The notes under the pieces were generated by a model, which saw only the letters and a list, made by a program, of their open reading frames with translations, was not told the DNA's origin and made no database searches. A stretch of 64,000 bases of DNA, taken from contig JAHQIY010000023.1 of assembly GCA_019054805.1 (NCBI GenBank), positions 682,001-746,000 of the forward strand, in the 5' to 3' direction. This document shows positions 1 to 11,132 of the stretch, in pieces. The translations under genes were made by a program, and so were the position numbers. Source of the DNA: Brachionus manjavacas. Taxonomy: Eukaryota > Rotifera > Eurotatoria > Ploima > Brachionidae. Numbering within the stretch: position 1 is the stretch's first letter; the number at the start of each line of letters is the position of its first letter.

Positions 1-344
1 TGATGCTCGATTTGACATTTTTATTCGCAATTCTAATCGATTCCATTTCAACTTCGGTTTTATCATTTCTTTTAATGGTGAAGATGCCTTGAAAGATATC
101 ATAGCCGACAATATTTCTTAAATAAATTTAATAATCCATTTGAAAGCCTGGAAGTTCAATATTATTTAGTTTAATTAATAAATTTAAAAAATTAAAAAAA
201 ATTTCTTTTAATAATATTAAACTTACTATTGCAATATTCGTTAATTTCATCAATGTTTTTAATGCCTAGCTCATTTCCCATCAGCTTTTTGATTTTAAGG
301 AAACAATTTTTGATTCGTTCCTTATCCAGATCACGATTAGACAT
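1..344 (-). CDS. Possible small exon of an unrecognised gene (partial)
   Basis: An ATG at 344 opens a 39-codon stretch rich in Lys, Asp and Glu (starts MSNRDLDKERIK) that ends at a good splice donor (GTAAGT, 226-221). Reading from a consensus acceptor near 150 gives only a few more residues before a stop. A second open stretch without stops runs from about 120 to the window edge (contains GYDIFQGIFTIKRND), but I cannot join it to the first exon in frame. Nothing is recognised by family. It may be a real small gene running off the left edge or chance open frame in AT-rich DNA. The splice donor and the uniform charged composition are the only support. Confidence 0.25.
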
Positions 345-402
345 CTTTTACATAATCAATTAAGGAAAATAAAATTAAGTGATAAAAAATACTTTTTTGG
401 AA

Positions 403-1110
403 TCAAACAGTACCATAAATATACAGATGAAATTTCTCGCATGCCCATACTACAGCCAATGCTTCTCGTTCAACTTGAAAATATCTTTGTTTAACCTGTG
501 ATAGACAACGGCTGGCATACATAATTATTTTCTTGACACCTGGATTTTTAACATCATATTGAGCCATTACTGCTCCTAAACCAAAAAAACTTGCATCTAC
601 TGTAAGTTCAGTGCGACGCTCTTGATGGAAATAACTTAAAGCTTTGTCACAAATAGACTTTTTAAGGTTTTCCAACGCTTCTTGATGCTTCGGCAACCAC
701 TTCCACTCAGCTTTCTTTTTGACCAGCTCTCATAGTGGCTCTGTGATTGTGGAAAAATTAGGTATAAATCGAGCACAATAATTAGCTGAACCAAGCAAAC
801 TCCTCACCTCTCCAACTGTTGAAGGTGATTTAGCATTGACCAACGCCTCAAACTTCTTAACATCAATTGCTTTGTCAGAAAAATTTAGCCCAAAGAACTT
901 TAGACTAGTTTTACAAAACTCGCATTTTTTTTATTGACAGTCAGTCCTGATTGCTCTAGTCTTCTGAAAATAGCTTCCAGTCTGTCATCATGCTCTTTTT
1001 TAGTGGTACCAAAAACAATAATGTCATCACTGAAGCTTAAAGCTCCATCGATTCCAGCAAGCACCAACTCAATTGTTTTTTGAAATATTTCCAAAGCCGT
1101 TGTGTATAAC
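403..1110 (-). pseudogene. Ty3/gypsy pol fragment: end of reverse transcriptase plus RNase H
   Basis: Read right to left, 1094-900 gives the RT active-site region with FSDD in place of the usual YxDD. About 890-720 gives the RT-connection segment (LLGSANYCARFIPNF type). 696-403 gives a retrotransposon RNase H start (TVDASFFGLGAVMAQ) and the EREALAVVWACEKFH helix. The pieces lie in different frames with at least one stop, so the copy is dead. No LTR, gag or integrase is attached. It belongs to a different gypsy copy from the one at 1594-5208. Both share a short segment (tataactactacc.. and ..ccattatgcagaaatt) on either side of the repeat at 1247-1593. Confidence 0.85.
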
Positions 1111-1246
1111 TACTACCGGTTTCTCTTGAAGTCCCTAATCTTAATCTTGAACTCCATTAATAAACAAAACGAATTCATAAAAATCAGGCTTTCTAGTAGA
1201 ATATGGTAAAACAGTTTAAGAGCAGAGTATTCTATCCATTATGCAG

Positions 1247-1593
1247 AAATTGTACAAAGCAATGAAATTTAAATTTTTAATAAAGAATAATGAAATGTAA
1301 ACATAAAAAATGCAATAAATCGAAAACAATCACTTTTGTAATATAATGAATAATGTTAAATAAATAATGAAAATCAAAATGTTCTTTTAAATATATATTA
1401 AATGTAAATTTAAAATAAATTTAAATACGAAAACAATTTAAACTGTTAAAAAATTAACCAAAATATTATTTTACAATCATTTAATGGTTAACCACTGAAA
1501 CAGAAACGAATTATTAAAATATGATTTATTAAATAAAACCATTTAATAACATATCGGATATGTTGGTTTATCATCATTTATTCGAGAATATTA
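1247..1593 (+). repeat. Fragment of element X; empty-site homologue for element M
   Basis: About 345 bp nearly identical to the DNA on both sides of element M (7026-7091 joined to 17781-18173), in the same orientation. Here the sequence is uninterrupted: cataaaaaatgcaataaat at 1302-1320. It therefore shows what the M insertion site looked like before insertion, with taaaaaatg (1304-1312) present once. The copy begins in what is the 3' end of the AT-hook ORF in the other copy. It lies between two gypsy fragments. Confidence 0.85.
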
Positions 1594-3656
1594 TAACTAC
1601 TACCTGTTTCTCTTGAAGTCCCTTATAGCAGAGTATTCTACCCATTATGCAGAAATTGTTGCTATATTCAGTGCCAGTATTCATTTTTAGGGTGTTGTAA
1701 ATGGTATTTAAAAATGGGTCTTTCTTTTGTTCATTCGCTAGGTCTATACTTGCTAACGGATCAGCCGATGAGCCTGTAATCGACCGATTAAGTGCGTATA
1801 GATAAGGCTCTAGTGGAAATAACTTATCTGCTTTGGCATCTTCAGTTATACTTGCTAAACTGGACAATCCGTCTGCGTTCGCATTAGCAATCCATTTTTT
1901 ATACCGCACGTCAAAGTCAAACTCCGAGAGTCTGAGTACCCATCTTACTAATCTGGCTGGTGTCTTAGCTTCCACTAACCATTTTAATGATTCGTGATCC
2001 GTCTCTACTATAAATATATTTCCAATTACGAACGGTCGAAATTGTTTGCATGCCCATAGTATAGAAAGAGCTTCTTTTTCTCTTTCTGTCCACTTTCGTT
2101 CTGCTGGTTTTAATGGCCTACTAGAATACTGAATAACGCATTCGACACCCTCAATTACCTGACATAATACAGCTCCTAAGCCTTTATCGCATGCGTCACA
2201 TTGCACTATGAATGGGTTGTCAAAATTTCGATGCTTCAATACTTGTGCCGAAGTGAATAACCTTTTAAGTTCGTCATATATGGCCTGGTGATACGATGTC
2301 CATTCGAAGAGAGAGTTTTCATGTGTTAATTGATAGAGATCTGACGATTTCCTTGCAAAATTTTTAACAAATTTGCGATAATATCCACATAGACCCAAAA
2401 AACTTCTCAATTCGGATTTATTACAAGGTGGCGCTATGTTTTCGATGGCTTTTATTTTGTTTGGATCAGGACTGAGACCTTTCGCCGATACTTGATGTTC
2501 TAAATAGATCAGTTCCTTGCAGAAGAAGGAGCATTTTGAGCCTTTCATTCTCAAATTCGCAGCTCGTAATCGATCAAAAACAAGCTTTAAATGACTGATG
2601 TGCTCCTCGAAAGTCTGAGAGAATATGATTATGTCATCCAGATATACAAGACAACATATCCATTTAAGACCAGCAAGGACAACATCCATATATCGCTGAA
2701 AAGTTGCTGGGGCATTGCACAACCCGAATGGCCTAGCTAGAAACTCGTAGGGGCATAATGACTAATAAAAGCAGTCTTTTCTCTGTCTTCTTCAGCCATA
2801 GGTGTTTGCCAGTATCCTGAAGTAAGATCTAACGAGGAGAAAAATTTAGCTTTTCCCAATGAATTGAGGCTGTCGTCAATACGAGGAATGGGATATACAT
2901 CCCGTTTTGTGACTTTGTTAATCTTTCTGTAATCAATGCAGAATCTAATGCTGCCATCCTTCTTGCCTACGAGTATAATCGGTGAAGACCATGGACTTCT
3001 AGACGGCTGAATTACCTTTTTATCAAGCATATCTCTAATATGTTCCTAAATCACTTGTTTTTCTTTTACACCAGTACAGGAGGGTGCCGAATTGATTAGG
3101 AAGCTGTTATTAGTATCGATAGAGTGAGTAACATTGTAAGCACCTCCTGGATTGGCTAAGTTTTTGTTGAATAACTCGTTATAGTCAATTAAAACTTCTT
3201 TAAAAGTTTATGTCTGTCTCCCTCTAGACATGAGTTTGATAGATTGAGCCCTTCTGGTAAATTTTCTTCATCTTTTTTTTCGCGGGAAGTGCTCTTGGTA
3301 GCAACTCGATCTTCAGGTTGTTTGTCTAAAGATTCACCCTCTAATCCGTCGGAGAAGTCCATATCTATTACGTAGAAGTCATCTTCGTCTACAGTTTTAA
3401 GGTTGCCCACTATTGTCCCTTTTTGTAGAGACAAAGCTGCTCGAGAAAAGTTAGTAACATCCAAGATGATTTGGTCTTCATAAGCTAGCAATCCTTTGCC
3501 GACAAACAACTGGAATCTAGCTGTAAAATATGGATTTTGTGACACGAAAGCTTTGCTATTGTACTGTTTGGTGGCTTTTGATAGAGCCAATGTGTTACAA
3601 CCTGCCGGTAGAAATAGATCTTCATATAGGTTAAGCTGAAAGGCTTCAGTATCCAT
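1594..3656 (-). pseudogene. Ty3/gypsy pol (element G1): RT and RNase H, broken
   Basis: Transcribed right to left. 3656-3189 is the segment between protease and RT (no clear DTG motif left). 3030-2737 is the N-terminal RT (SPWSSPIILVGKKDGSIRFC, FSSLDLTSGYWQ). 2722-1594 carries the RT palm with YLDD in CCLVYLDDIIIF, the connection domain (LRSFLGLCGYYRKFV) and RNase H (QCDACDKGLGAVL; EREKEALSILWACKQF). Two frame breaks lie at about 2730 and 3030-3190. Integrase is absent because the element stops at the junction with the X fragment at 1593. Its 5' LTR is at 4892-5208 and its gag region is rearranged, so it cannot be autonomous. Confidence 0.9.
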
Positions 3657-4658
3657 CAGTAGTTCCTACCAAGCCAATATTTCAACTGGCTACAATAGAA
3701 ATGAGGATTTTCAAAAGTTTTGGAAGATGATGATTTTGATCAGTGGTTGGATGAATTCGATACCAAAACGCACACACTTGACGACGAAGAGTACCGATTA
3801 AAATTGTTCAAGGCATACGTAGGTGGTCGAGCCAGAGAATGTTTGGAAGGTTTTAAAGAGTCAGTAAGAGGTTCGTATACAAGCCTTGTTAAGGAGATGC
3901 GAAAGTTGTTCTACAAGAGTAATCCGGAACACTACGTGCTCGACCAAGGTAAGGTGAAGCGCGAAGCAAACGAATCACTATCTTTAATGGTTTACGTGTT
4001 ACCCAAATGTTTGGAAAAGCGTATCCTCAAATACAAGACTCTGCTATCATCGAACAATTGACTCTGGATTATTTCCTGAGAGGACTAAACACCGAAATCT
4101 GCGCTATGGTACGGATGCGAAGACCAAAAGATATAGGGGTAGCTATTAGGTTCGTTGAAATTTGCGCAGTGGATAAGGGCAAGGCCAAGGAGGAACAACT
4201 ACTAGTCCTTGAAACAACAGAAACTACTAGTGAGAAAGGGGTCGTAGATTCCGACAAAATAAAAACAACAAAGAGCTCAAACTAAACGAGTATTCTGGCA
4301 AAATTGGACAGCCAGGCGCACTAAGTCAAACAACAGTATGAGCACTTGAAGGGAGAATTCAAGAATTTGAAACAACAGTTGGAATCAACTCCGAGTGTGA
4401 CAGAACGACAAAACCAGCAATTATTGCATTTGGTAAGAAATAATCCTGGAAGTGAAGAAATAATCCTGGCATTCTCTGGCTCGACCACCTACGTATGCCT
4501 TGAACAATTTTAATCGGTACTCTTCGTCGTCAAGTGTGTGCGTTTTGGTATCGAATTCATCCAACCACTGATCAAAATCATCATCTTCCAGAACTTTTGA
4601 AAATCCTCATTTCTATTGTGGCCAGTTGAAATATTGGCTTGGTAGGAATTACTGATGG
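3652..4658. repeat. Inverted duplication inside G1 gag (190-bp arms)
   Basis: Bases 3652-3841 are repeated in inverted orientation at 4470-4658 with only a few differences. The arms carry the same gag segment (plus-strand product starts EDDDFDQWLDEFDTKTH). About 630 bp separate the arms and hold the rest of the inverted gag. The left arm abuts the minus-strand pol frame directly. Confidence 0.85.
3658..4440 (+). pseudogene. G1 gag segment in inverted orientation
   Basis: On the plus strand, opposite to the rest of G1, 3720-4061 and 4007-4285 encode a capsid-like gag: WLDEFDTKTHTLDDEEYRL.., then AYVGGRARECLEGF, then YFLRGLNTEICAMVRMRRP, with one frameshift around 4000. This resembles the retrotransposon gag domain of Ty3/gypsy elements. 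No zinc knuckle or protease follows; the sequence ends in a short tandem (taatcctggaagtgaagaaa) and runs into the inverted arm at 4470. It is a rearranged, non-functional part of G1. Confidence 0.75.
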
Positions 4659-4891
4659 TGCGGCACCCAATTGCTTAAATTGATCGGTTATGTTCTTAGT
4701 TACTGCATCATCTCTTGCCTTTTCTTCTTCTATCTTCGTGATCTTTGGTGGTCTACCCGGTCCTCTCTTACCAGTGCTGGGGCGCTTACCACTTTTTTTA
4801 GTTAATGATACAATGACTGCGTTCTGATTGGAAACATTCTCCCGCCGCTTTTGATTCGCAGCGCCACATTGTTGACGTGCGGTCAACGACT
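4470..4891 (-). pseudogene. G1 gag N-terminal region with an AT-hook-like motif
   Basis: Minus-strand open frame just inside the 5' LTR. It is basic and contains KRGPGRPPK (about 4750), which fits the AT-hook core RGRP with one inserted residue. A frame change near 4590 joins it to the capsid part that begins DDDFDQWLDEF. There is no convincing ATG near the LTR, so the start is uncertain. The AT-hook-like motif may favour AT-rich targets (inference). Confidence 0.6.
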
Positions 4892-5208
4892 TGTTAGTGC
4901 TCAAAATAAAAGAGTGAAAAGTGCTGTTTTGAAGAATTTATTAAAATGTCTTATCAAAATTCAAGTTTAAGAACACACACACATTTATCTAAAAGTCTTG
5001 GTCCATTTATACGAAGAGTATTTCTTATCAGTTATAAATTAGCCTTAGCAACGTTTTCTATTTTATTCTATTTTATTTTATTAATGAAGTAACAACTACT
5101 AGCAACAATTAAGTTACTAACACTTAAACTAAGGACATTTAATTGTTATTTTCTCCAGAGAGACTGTGTAGCATTCCAGCTTCTCATTACTGTGATAAGC
5201 CGCTAACA
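4892..5208 (-). repeat. 5' LTR of gypsy element G1
   Basis: On the minus strand the segment starts TGTTAG and ends CTAACA, a perfect 6-bp terminal inverted repeat. It contains a TATA-like box (GTATAAATGG) followed by AATAAA about 100 bp later, in the order promoter then polyadenylation signal expected of an LTR. It lies directly upstream of the gag frame. A primer-binding-like TGGCGCTGCGAATC sits about 25 bp downstream (4867-4854). No second LTR copy was seen in the window. Confidence 0.7.
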
Positions 5209-6625
5209 ATCTTATTAAAGGTTACATGAGTGACTACTTCGAATTTGTCAGACAAAAAAGGTATGCTAGAGATGATGGTCTAATACAAAGATTTCATTTA
5301 TGTGTTCCAGAACAAGTTTATTATAAATTACGAGAAATTATTGCGGCACCACCAGTTAATCATTCACTTATTGTGTTACTTTTTATTATATATAAATTTA
5401 ATATGAAAACAGTTAACTATAAGCTTGATGAGAAGGCCACAGAGCTTTTTTGTAAAATATATGATAACTACAAAGAATTCGCTGCAAATTTTGGTACAAA
5501 ATTTGATATGTTTCTCACGTAACCAATTCATTGAATTTTTTGGTTTTAATATATTAATAATTTTTTCTGAAGTGCTCTTTGTGGTAAACACAAATTCTCA
5601 GAATATCTTTATTTATTCATATGTTCAAAAGCATTCTCCATTGTTAAAGAAGTAAAGAAAATGGATAATCTTGCTATCAACACTAATTTCTTAAACAAGA
5701 AATTTGATTCAGTGATAACCTCCTGAAATAACTACTAATAGGATGTTAAAATATCGAATGATTATATTAATAAGCTTTTATTCTAAACAAATAAATGAAA
5801 GTGGCCACTCTAAGTAACCACGCTAATTAGAGAACAAAATAGAGAGAAGAGAGAGAGAGAGAAATATAATAAAAATAAAATAATGTTTTTTTCTTTCATT
5901 AGCTAGTAGTAAGTTTAAAAATAAATTAATTATAGTGCCGTGCTTATAACACTACAAACAACTTCCATAGGATTGCCAGTTGTTTGTTGTTTGATGTTAC
6001 ATTTGTTTAATGATGTAAGTAGGACGTTGCTGATGTAAGGTCCATGGTGTTGTTGATCTTATATCACGACACTTCACCTCCCTCTCTAAGATACCTGAAA
6101 TATTATATAATCAGTGAAGGCAGCTTAAAGAAAGCACAAAATTTAGTGGAATACTTCAATAAAATCAAAATTTGTATAGCCGATTATTCAAATGTAAACT
6201 ATCAAGAAAGTTTTTTGAAACTTTTGAAAGCGATTAATGAAACGACAATTGAGAATCCAAATATAATTTTCACTAAACTTTTTATTGATGTAAGCAAAAA
6301 GATAATTCTTTATAAACCTAAATATAGACAATATAGCTCATTTACAAGAAATAAAATAAGCGATATTGTGGAAGTAGCTACTAAATTAGAAAAATATGGT
6401 ATCATTAAATTAGAACAGAGAAAAAATATTTTTAATTCTAGTTTAATTTAAATTTATTTACTAAAATATCATATAAATCTTATTTTATTTTTCTTAAAGG
6501 GTAATACGTTTATAAGCAAATTATCAAGGCAGGAGATAGAAAGCAATGATTTAGCAATGAACATCTTATACAAGCTTAATATAAATGTGACAGATAATTT
6601 TAATAACTTGACAGGTGAAATTTGA
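5209..6625 (+). pseudogene. DUF3987-like primase/helicase gene of element X, 5'-truncated
   Basis: The frame at 5226-5522 (RYARDDGLIQRFHLCVPE, then a helical FCKIYDNYKEFAANFG) and that at 6100-6451 (SLKKAQNLVEYF, then a winged-helix-like end SDIVEVATKLEKYGIIKLE) resemble the C-terminal half of DUF3987 proteins, which are found with primase/helicase genes of mobile elements. A further exon-like piece at 6500-6620 follows an acceptor (tttcttaaag). The gene is cut on its left by the G1 LTR, interrupted by a solo LTR (5724-6076), and carries frameshifts near 5520 and 6110. The DUF3987 assignment rests on motif resemblance only. Confidence 0.45.
5724..6076. mobile_element. Solo LTR with 5-bp target duplication
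   Basis: A 353-bp segment starting TGAAAT and ending ACTTCA is flanked by cctcc on both sides (5719-5723 and 6077-6081). Removing it with one cctcc restores a continuous reading frame through the DUF3987-like gene (..NKKFDSVITSLSKIPEILYN). It contains a GA-rich stretch (gagagagagagag). TG..CA ends, a 5-bp duplication and no coding capacity fit a solo LTR. The family is unknown. Confidence 0.7.
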
Positions 6626-6770
6626 AATTTATAAAATAAAATTAATAAAAAAATTTTAAAAATTTGATAGGTAAAAGCATAATTTAAAAATAAACAATAA
6701 CATTTATCTTTTCTGGATAATAATTTTTGTACATAAATTTCACATTGACAAAATCAAATATTTTAAGATT

Positions 6771-7048
6771 ATGAGTTCTCAAGAATGTCACACTAAGACG
6801 CCGCTCTTAAGAACATCTTCAAAAATTACCAGTCAAAGTGAGAAAATTGAAGTGAACGATAAAAACGATATACAACAAAATCAAGAAGAAGAAAATTAAT
6901 TTAAGCAGAATATTAGAAGAAGGAAGTTAAAAAAAGAGGTCGACCAAAAAGCCTTAAAAAAACAATCGACGAAGAACTGAAAGAGAAAGGAATAAATGAA
7001 CAGGAAATAAATAGAAATATAATAAAAATTGTACAAAGCAATGAAATT
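6771..7048 (+). pseudogene. Small AT-hook protein of element X
   Basis: ATG at 6771 opens a 42-codon hydrophilic frame (MSSQECHTKTPLL..). After one frameshift it continues with KKRGRPKSLKKTIDEELKEK, a textbook AT-hook (RGRP) followed by a short helix, ending at 7048. AT-hook proteins bind the minor groove of AT-rich DNA. The 3' end of this ORF is the start of the repeat copy seen at 1247, which ties the ORF to the X family. Confidence 0.55.
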
Positions 7049-7091
7049 TAAATTTTTAATAAAGAAAAATGAAATGTAAACATAAAAAATG

Positions 7092-7148
7092 GGGGTTGTG
7101 AAGTTCGTTTCAATTCGATCATTTCAATTCAGCAAAACTTGAATAACT
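7092..7148 (+). repeat. Left terminal inverted repeat of M
   Basis: 57 bp matching the reverse complement of 17724-17780 with two mismatches. Weaker similarity continues inward (both ends share an aagcaaattt..gctcaa stretch). Confidence 0.95.
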
Positions 7149-9380
7149 TTTAAACGGTTTAATATTTTTTAAAAATTTTGAATCAAGCAAATTTAAGCAT
7201 GTTTGCTCAATATTTTCCCAAATTTTATAAATATTATCTAATATAAGGAAGCATTATCTAATAATTTAAAAATAAAAGTGAAGTTTGTTTTGCAAATTAA
7301 TAAAAAAACAAAAATAATGTTATGTTTATTTTAAAATTAAACACTCTTTTCAAGATATTATAAGTTATTAAAATAAAAATGTCAAAAAAGTTTTTACCAA
7401 ATATGAATTAACAATGAGTAAATTTGATTAAATTAGGATATAAATTAGTAGACCCTTTTAAATCGAAGTGATATATAATTTTTCATTTTAATTTATTTAT
7501 AGGATTAGAAAACTTAATTTTTTAATTGCGAGGTAATAAATATTAATCATTTTCTTTTAACTTACCTTACTTGATATAACATGTAAGTTTTATTTGTAAA
7601 TAATTGTTTTTGCCTTGATTTTCAATGTCCCCATTTAAATTGCATTTCACTATTTAACTCAACAGCTATTTTGACAATTTGCAATGTTAAATTCAGAATG
7701 AAAGCAAATACAAATTTTTGGTGCAATTTAAATAATAAAAAAATTATTTAAATAATAATAAATAAACAGTGAATTTGATTTGTTCGCAACAATAATTAAA
7801 ATGAAAATAATTTTTTTCAATTTATTAAACATATAAAAAATAGAAAAAAAATAGAAAGAAAATAAACTCAAAATCACTGATATTGTTCTTTTTCATCAAA
7901 AAAGCGATTTTCATTTCATCGCATTGTATCACTAATAAAATTTCTTTAAAAGTGTTGAAAAAAATCAGCTAAATTATGTAATTTCAACAATTACAAATTT
8001 AATATTTAAAATATCATACTTTATCGCTTGAAATGCTTAATGAGTAAGCATTTCTTGTTCTCTCTTAGTACGCTCGTTTAGATCGGGAAAAACAAGCATT
8101 GTTGGTAATAGGCAAAAAAGGACAGGATCGTGTCAAAACGAGAATTAACTGAATTTCGAAAATTCAACTCTCTTTTTGTTGTAACTAACAATTCTAATTT
8201 CTTTAAGACAGGATTACTTGTTTAATTCATATTGAATTTTTTAGAACATAATGATCTTTTCATCCTTTCAAAAGGCATTTTGAATACATTTAAGTTTTTC
8301 ACAAAAAGAAATATTGCTTTTCTACACAAACAGTCAATAAACGATTTGGACACTTCCAATTCCTTTTTACAGTCCCTTCCAACAAGCTGCTTATTTTTTC
8401 ACTCTTCCGTATTAGCTTTTTTAACATCTGTTCTTTCAGAAATCAAAAAAGCCAGACCAATCTAATCGAGCAGATTTCCGGATTTTGAGCGAAAAAGCAG
8501 GACATTTTAAAAATTTAAATTTGAAAGAGAGGGTTAAAAATTGAATTTTTATTAGATCAGAATAGTTAATATGATTCTGATCTAATAAAAATACCTCTCT
8601 TGATGAAATTACATTAAATAAGCTAGATTTACTCCAACTTTCTTAAAAAATTTTTAAAAGTAATACAACGGGAAAAATAAAAAACTCATTTTAGAATAAA
8701 AAGAATAATATCAGAAAATCTTCAAAGCAAGATGAAAAAAAAAAGTAAAAATAAAAACTTAAACAAAAATAATAATTAAATACAAAATAACAAGGACGTT
8801 TTTATATGTAGTTTTCTAAATATTTATATTCAGCTAAAAAATTTATCTGGAGTCTTTCTTTTCCACGAATATAATAAAGTGAACCACTTGGATTTTCAAG
8901 AAAGCCCTCCTTGTGGCCCAAGATAAACGTTTCTGCCACAGCGACTACGGCTACTCACAAATTCACCAACTTTTATTTTCTCGGATGTTCGCGTACAGAG
9001 AGGCTTTAAATTAATTTTAATTTTAAATTTTAAAAATTTTCATTTTATTAATAAATTACTCTTGTCTCTTTGGTATCTAGATGGGGAAAGGTTTTCTCAT
9101 CAAATCTTTCTTTTAAAATTTTTTGCTCATTTTCCTTTAATTTAAGTAAAGTTTAACAAAGATTTTACGTGGATATTTTTCGTCTTTTTTATCGTAAATA
9201 TTTTTATCAATTTTGAAATTGAAGCTTTAATTTGTCTAAATTTTTCAAATTATGTCTTTAATCTTTCAAAGAAATTCAAAGAATTATGGTATCCCTTTTA
9301 TATAAAAAATGTAAAAAAACAAAGTATTCATATATAAGGATAAAAATTTCAAAGACGAAAAATTAAAAGTTTATATTTTT
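7149..9380. other. AT-rich left arm of M, no recognisable gene; one long hairpin
   Basis: Mostly A/T runs. A near-perfect hairpin lies at 8546-8591 (18-bp stem tttttattagatcagaat, 10-nt loop), with a further 8-bp outer stem (aagagagg / cctctctt). The 77-codon open stretch at 8232-8465 starts at TTG and shows no family resemblance, so I do not call it a gene. Confidence 0.6.
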
Positions 9381-10852
9381 TTAAATTACCAATTGTTGAA
9401 TTTTTGCTATAAGATCATCGTAATGGTTTTCATTATTTTCATTGACAAACTCTTCCTTATTATTATTCATATTCTTCAAAAATAAAATGGTCTTGAGATT
9501 TTTAAAAAAAAATTGAATTACTTTTTTATTATCTGAATTTTGTTCATCAAATAAATCGCTTTCCTCATGCAAAAAAGAAAACAAATGACTCTTTTTTAAA
9601 TCTCCCGGTTTGATAAAGTTGTTAAGATATTCATTTTCCGATTTGAGATCTTTTATTTTATCTTCGAAAAGATCCTTGTATTTGATAATTTTAGCATTGA
9701 CAGGATTTTTCGGACAATTAGCAAAACTTTAAATATAATGATTACTTTGATAATTTAATAAAAATGAAATAATATCATACCAATAATGTTTATTACGACC
9801 AATCTCAGTGTTTCCAGAACCATCACAATTTTTTGAAGGACATTTTGATTGATTATTTGATATTATTGTAAAATCATTAAAATCTAGATTTTGAGATTAA
9901 TTAAAATCTTAATTTAACATTTATCAATTTAATTTGTAAAGTTAAATACCGTCGACAGAAACTGATAATTTGCTCCCATAGCCCTTTTCAAAATCATTTT
10001 TTCCAAAAATATTCTGGTTATCAATGTCTTGCCAAAGGAAAGAGCTTTCATTTTTTTTGTTTTCTTTCAGAACTTAATTTATATTTAAAGATTTATATAA
10101 AATTGAATTAAAGAATGAAGTTAAATTGTTTTACTTGTTGATTTATATGACGAAAAATTTTGTTTTAGAGTTTTATTCACTGATTTGAGATCAGAAATCT
10201 GATTTTCTCTGTCATCAAGTGCCAATTCATATTCCTTTAGCTGTTGTTCTTTGTCCTTGAGCAAATCATCTTTATGCTTGATCTCTTAAAAATAAAAATA
10301 ATAAAAAATAAAAAAATATTTCAACAATTATTCATCGAAATGTGATTATACCGTGATCTTTTGACGTTCGTAATTTTTCAAAACTGGCTTTCTGGTCCGA
10401 TTCGAAATTCGACGTCTATATTTTGATTAAAAAAAATTTCAAATTTAACTTTTGGTGTTATTTTCTAAGCCATAAAAAATTAATTTTTTGCTAGAAAAAA
10501 AAATTGATGTAAAAAATGAATTGACTGATTGACAGTAAATGTGTTTATTATACAGATTTTTTACCAAAAACATGAATTTAATTGTTAAATCATTAATAGA
10601 TAAATTTCAAGAAAAGTTTTTGATATTATTTTAAAAAATTGAATTCATGTTTCTGATAAAAAATCTGCTATATTTTAAAAGATTTCTACTGTAATAAAAT
10701 ATCTACTTTTAAATGACTTTTTAAAAAGATAAAAAATTATTAAAAAAATGTTTACTTTGTCTTAGCTTGAAGAGATACTAGTTCAAACACCCTTTGTGCT
10801 CGAATTTTACGCTGCATTTGTGTAAACTGGATGGTGACGGATGATTTTTTTC
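9381..10852 (-). CDS. M gene B: coiled-coil protein with MYT1-type C2HC zinc finger
   Basis: Five exons join in frame on GT-AG introns of 49-80 bp: 10415-10352, 10284-10135, 10072-9950, 9883-9781, 9726-9381 (stop). The product has a long charged coiled coil (DDLLKDKEQQLKEYELALDD), then CPSKNCDGSGN..H.....C. That is exactly the C-x4-C-x12-H-x5-C spacing with the CDGSG signature of MYT1-type C2HC fingers, which bind DNA or chromatin. A second charged helix and an Asn/Glu-rich tail follow. A likely upstream exon (10852-10756, VTIQFTQMQRKIRAQRVFEL) does not join in frame, so the N-terminus is unresolved; an ATG lies at 10975. No inactivating change is seen in the five main exons. Finger call is firm; role in M is unknown. 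Confidence 0.75.
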
Positions 10853-11132
10853 CTTTAAATTAAAAAATATTTTATATTTAGACCAAAATTACTGATATTT
10901 ACTGTTTTTTGTTCGGTATCTATTTCAAATTAAAGAAAGGTTAATTTCTTCCTCTTCTTCACAGGGTAATTTCATAAATTTTAATTATTTTATAAGAACA
11001 AATTTGAGTGATAAATAAAATAATAAAATTTGATAAAATCTTTAATAATTTTATTTAAATAGGATAAATTTAAATTTAACTATTTAATATAATAAGAATA
11101 ATAAAAAAATCAATCAAAACAAAAATAAAAAA
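10416..11132. other. Space between M genes B and A
   Basis: AT-rich. Apart from the possible gene B 5' exon at 10852-10756 and an acidic start-like stretch (MKLPCEEEEE) at 10975, nothing recognisable. Confidence 0.5.

Noticed and set aside
8232..8465. 77-codon open frame as a gene
   Set aside because: TTG start, no family resemblance, no splice or codon signal in very AT-rich DNA.
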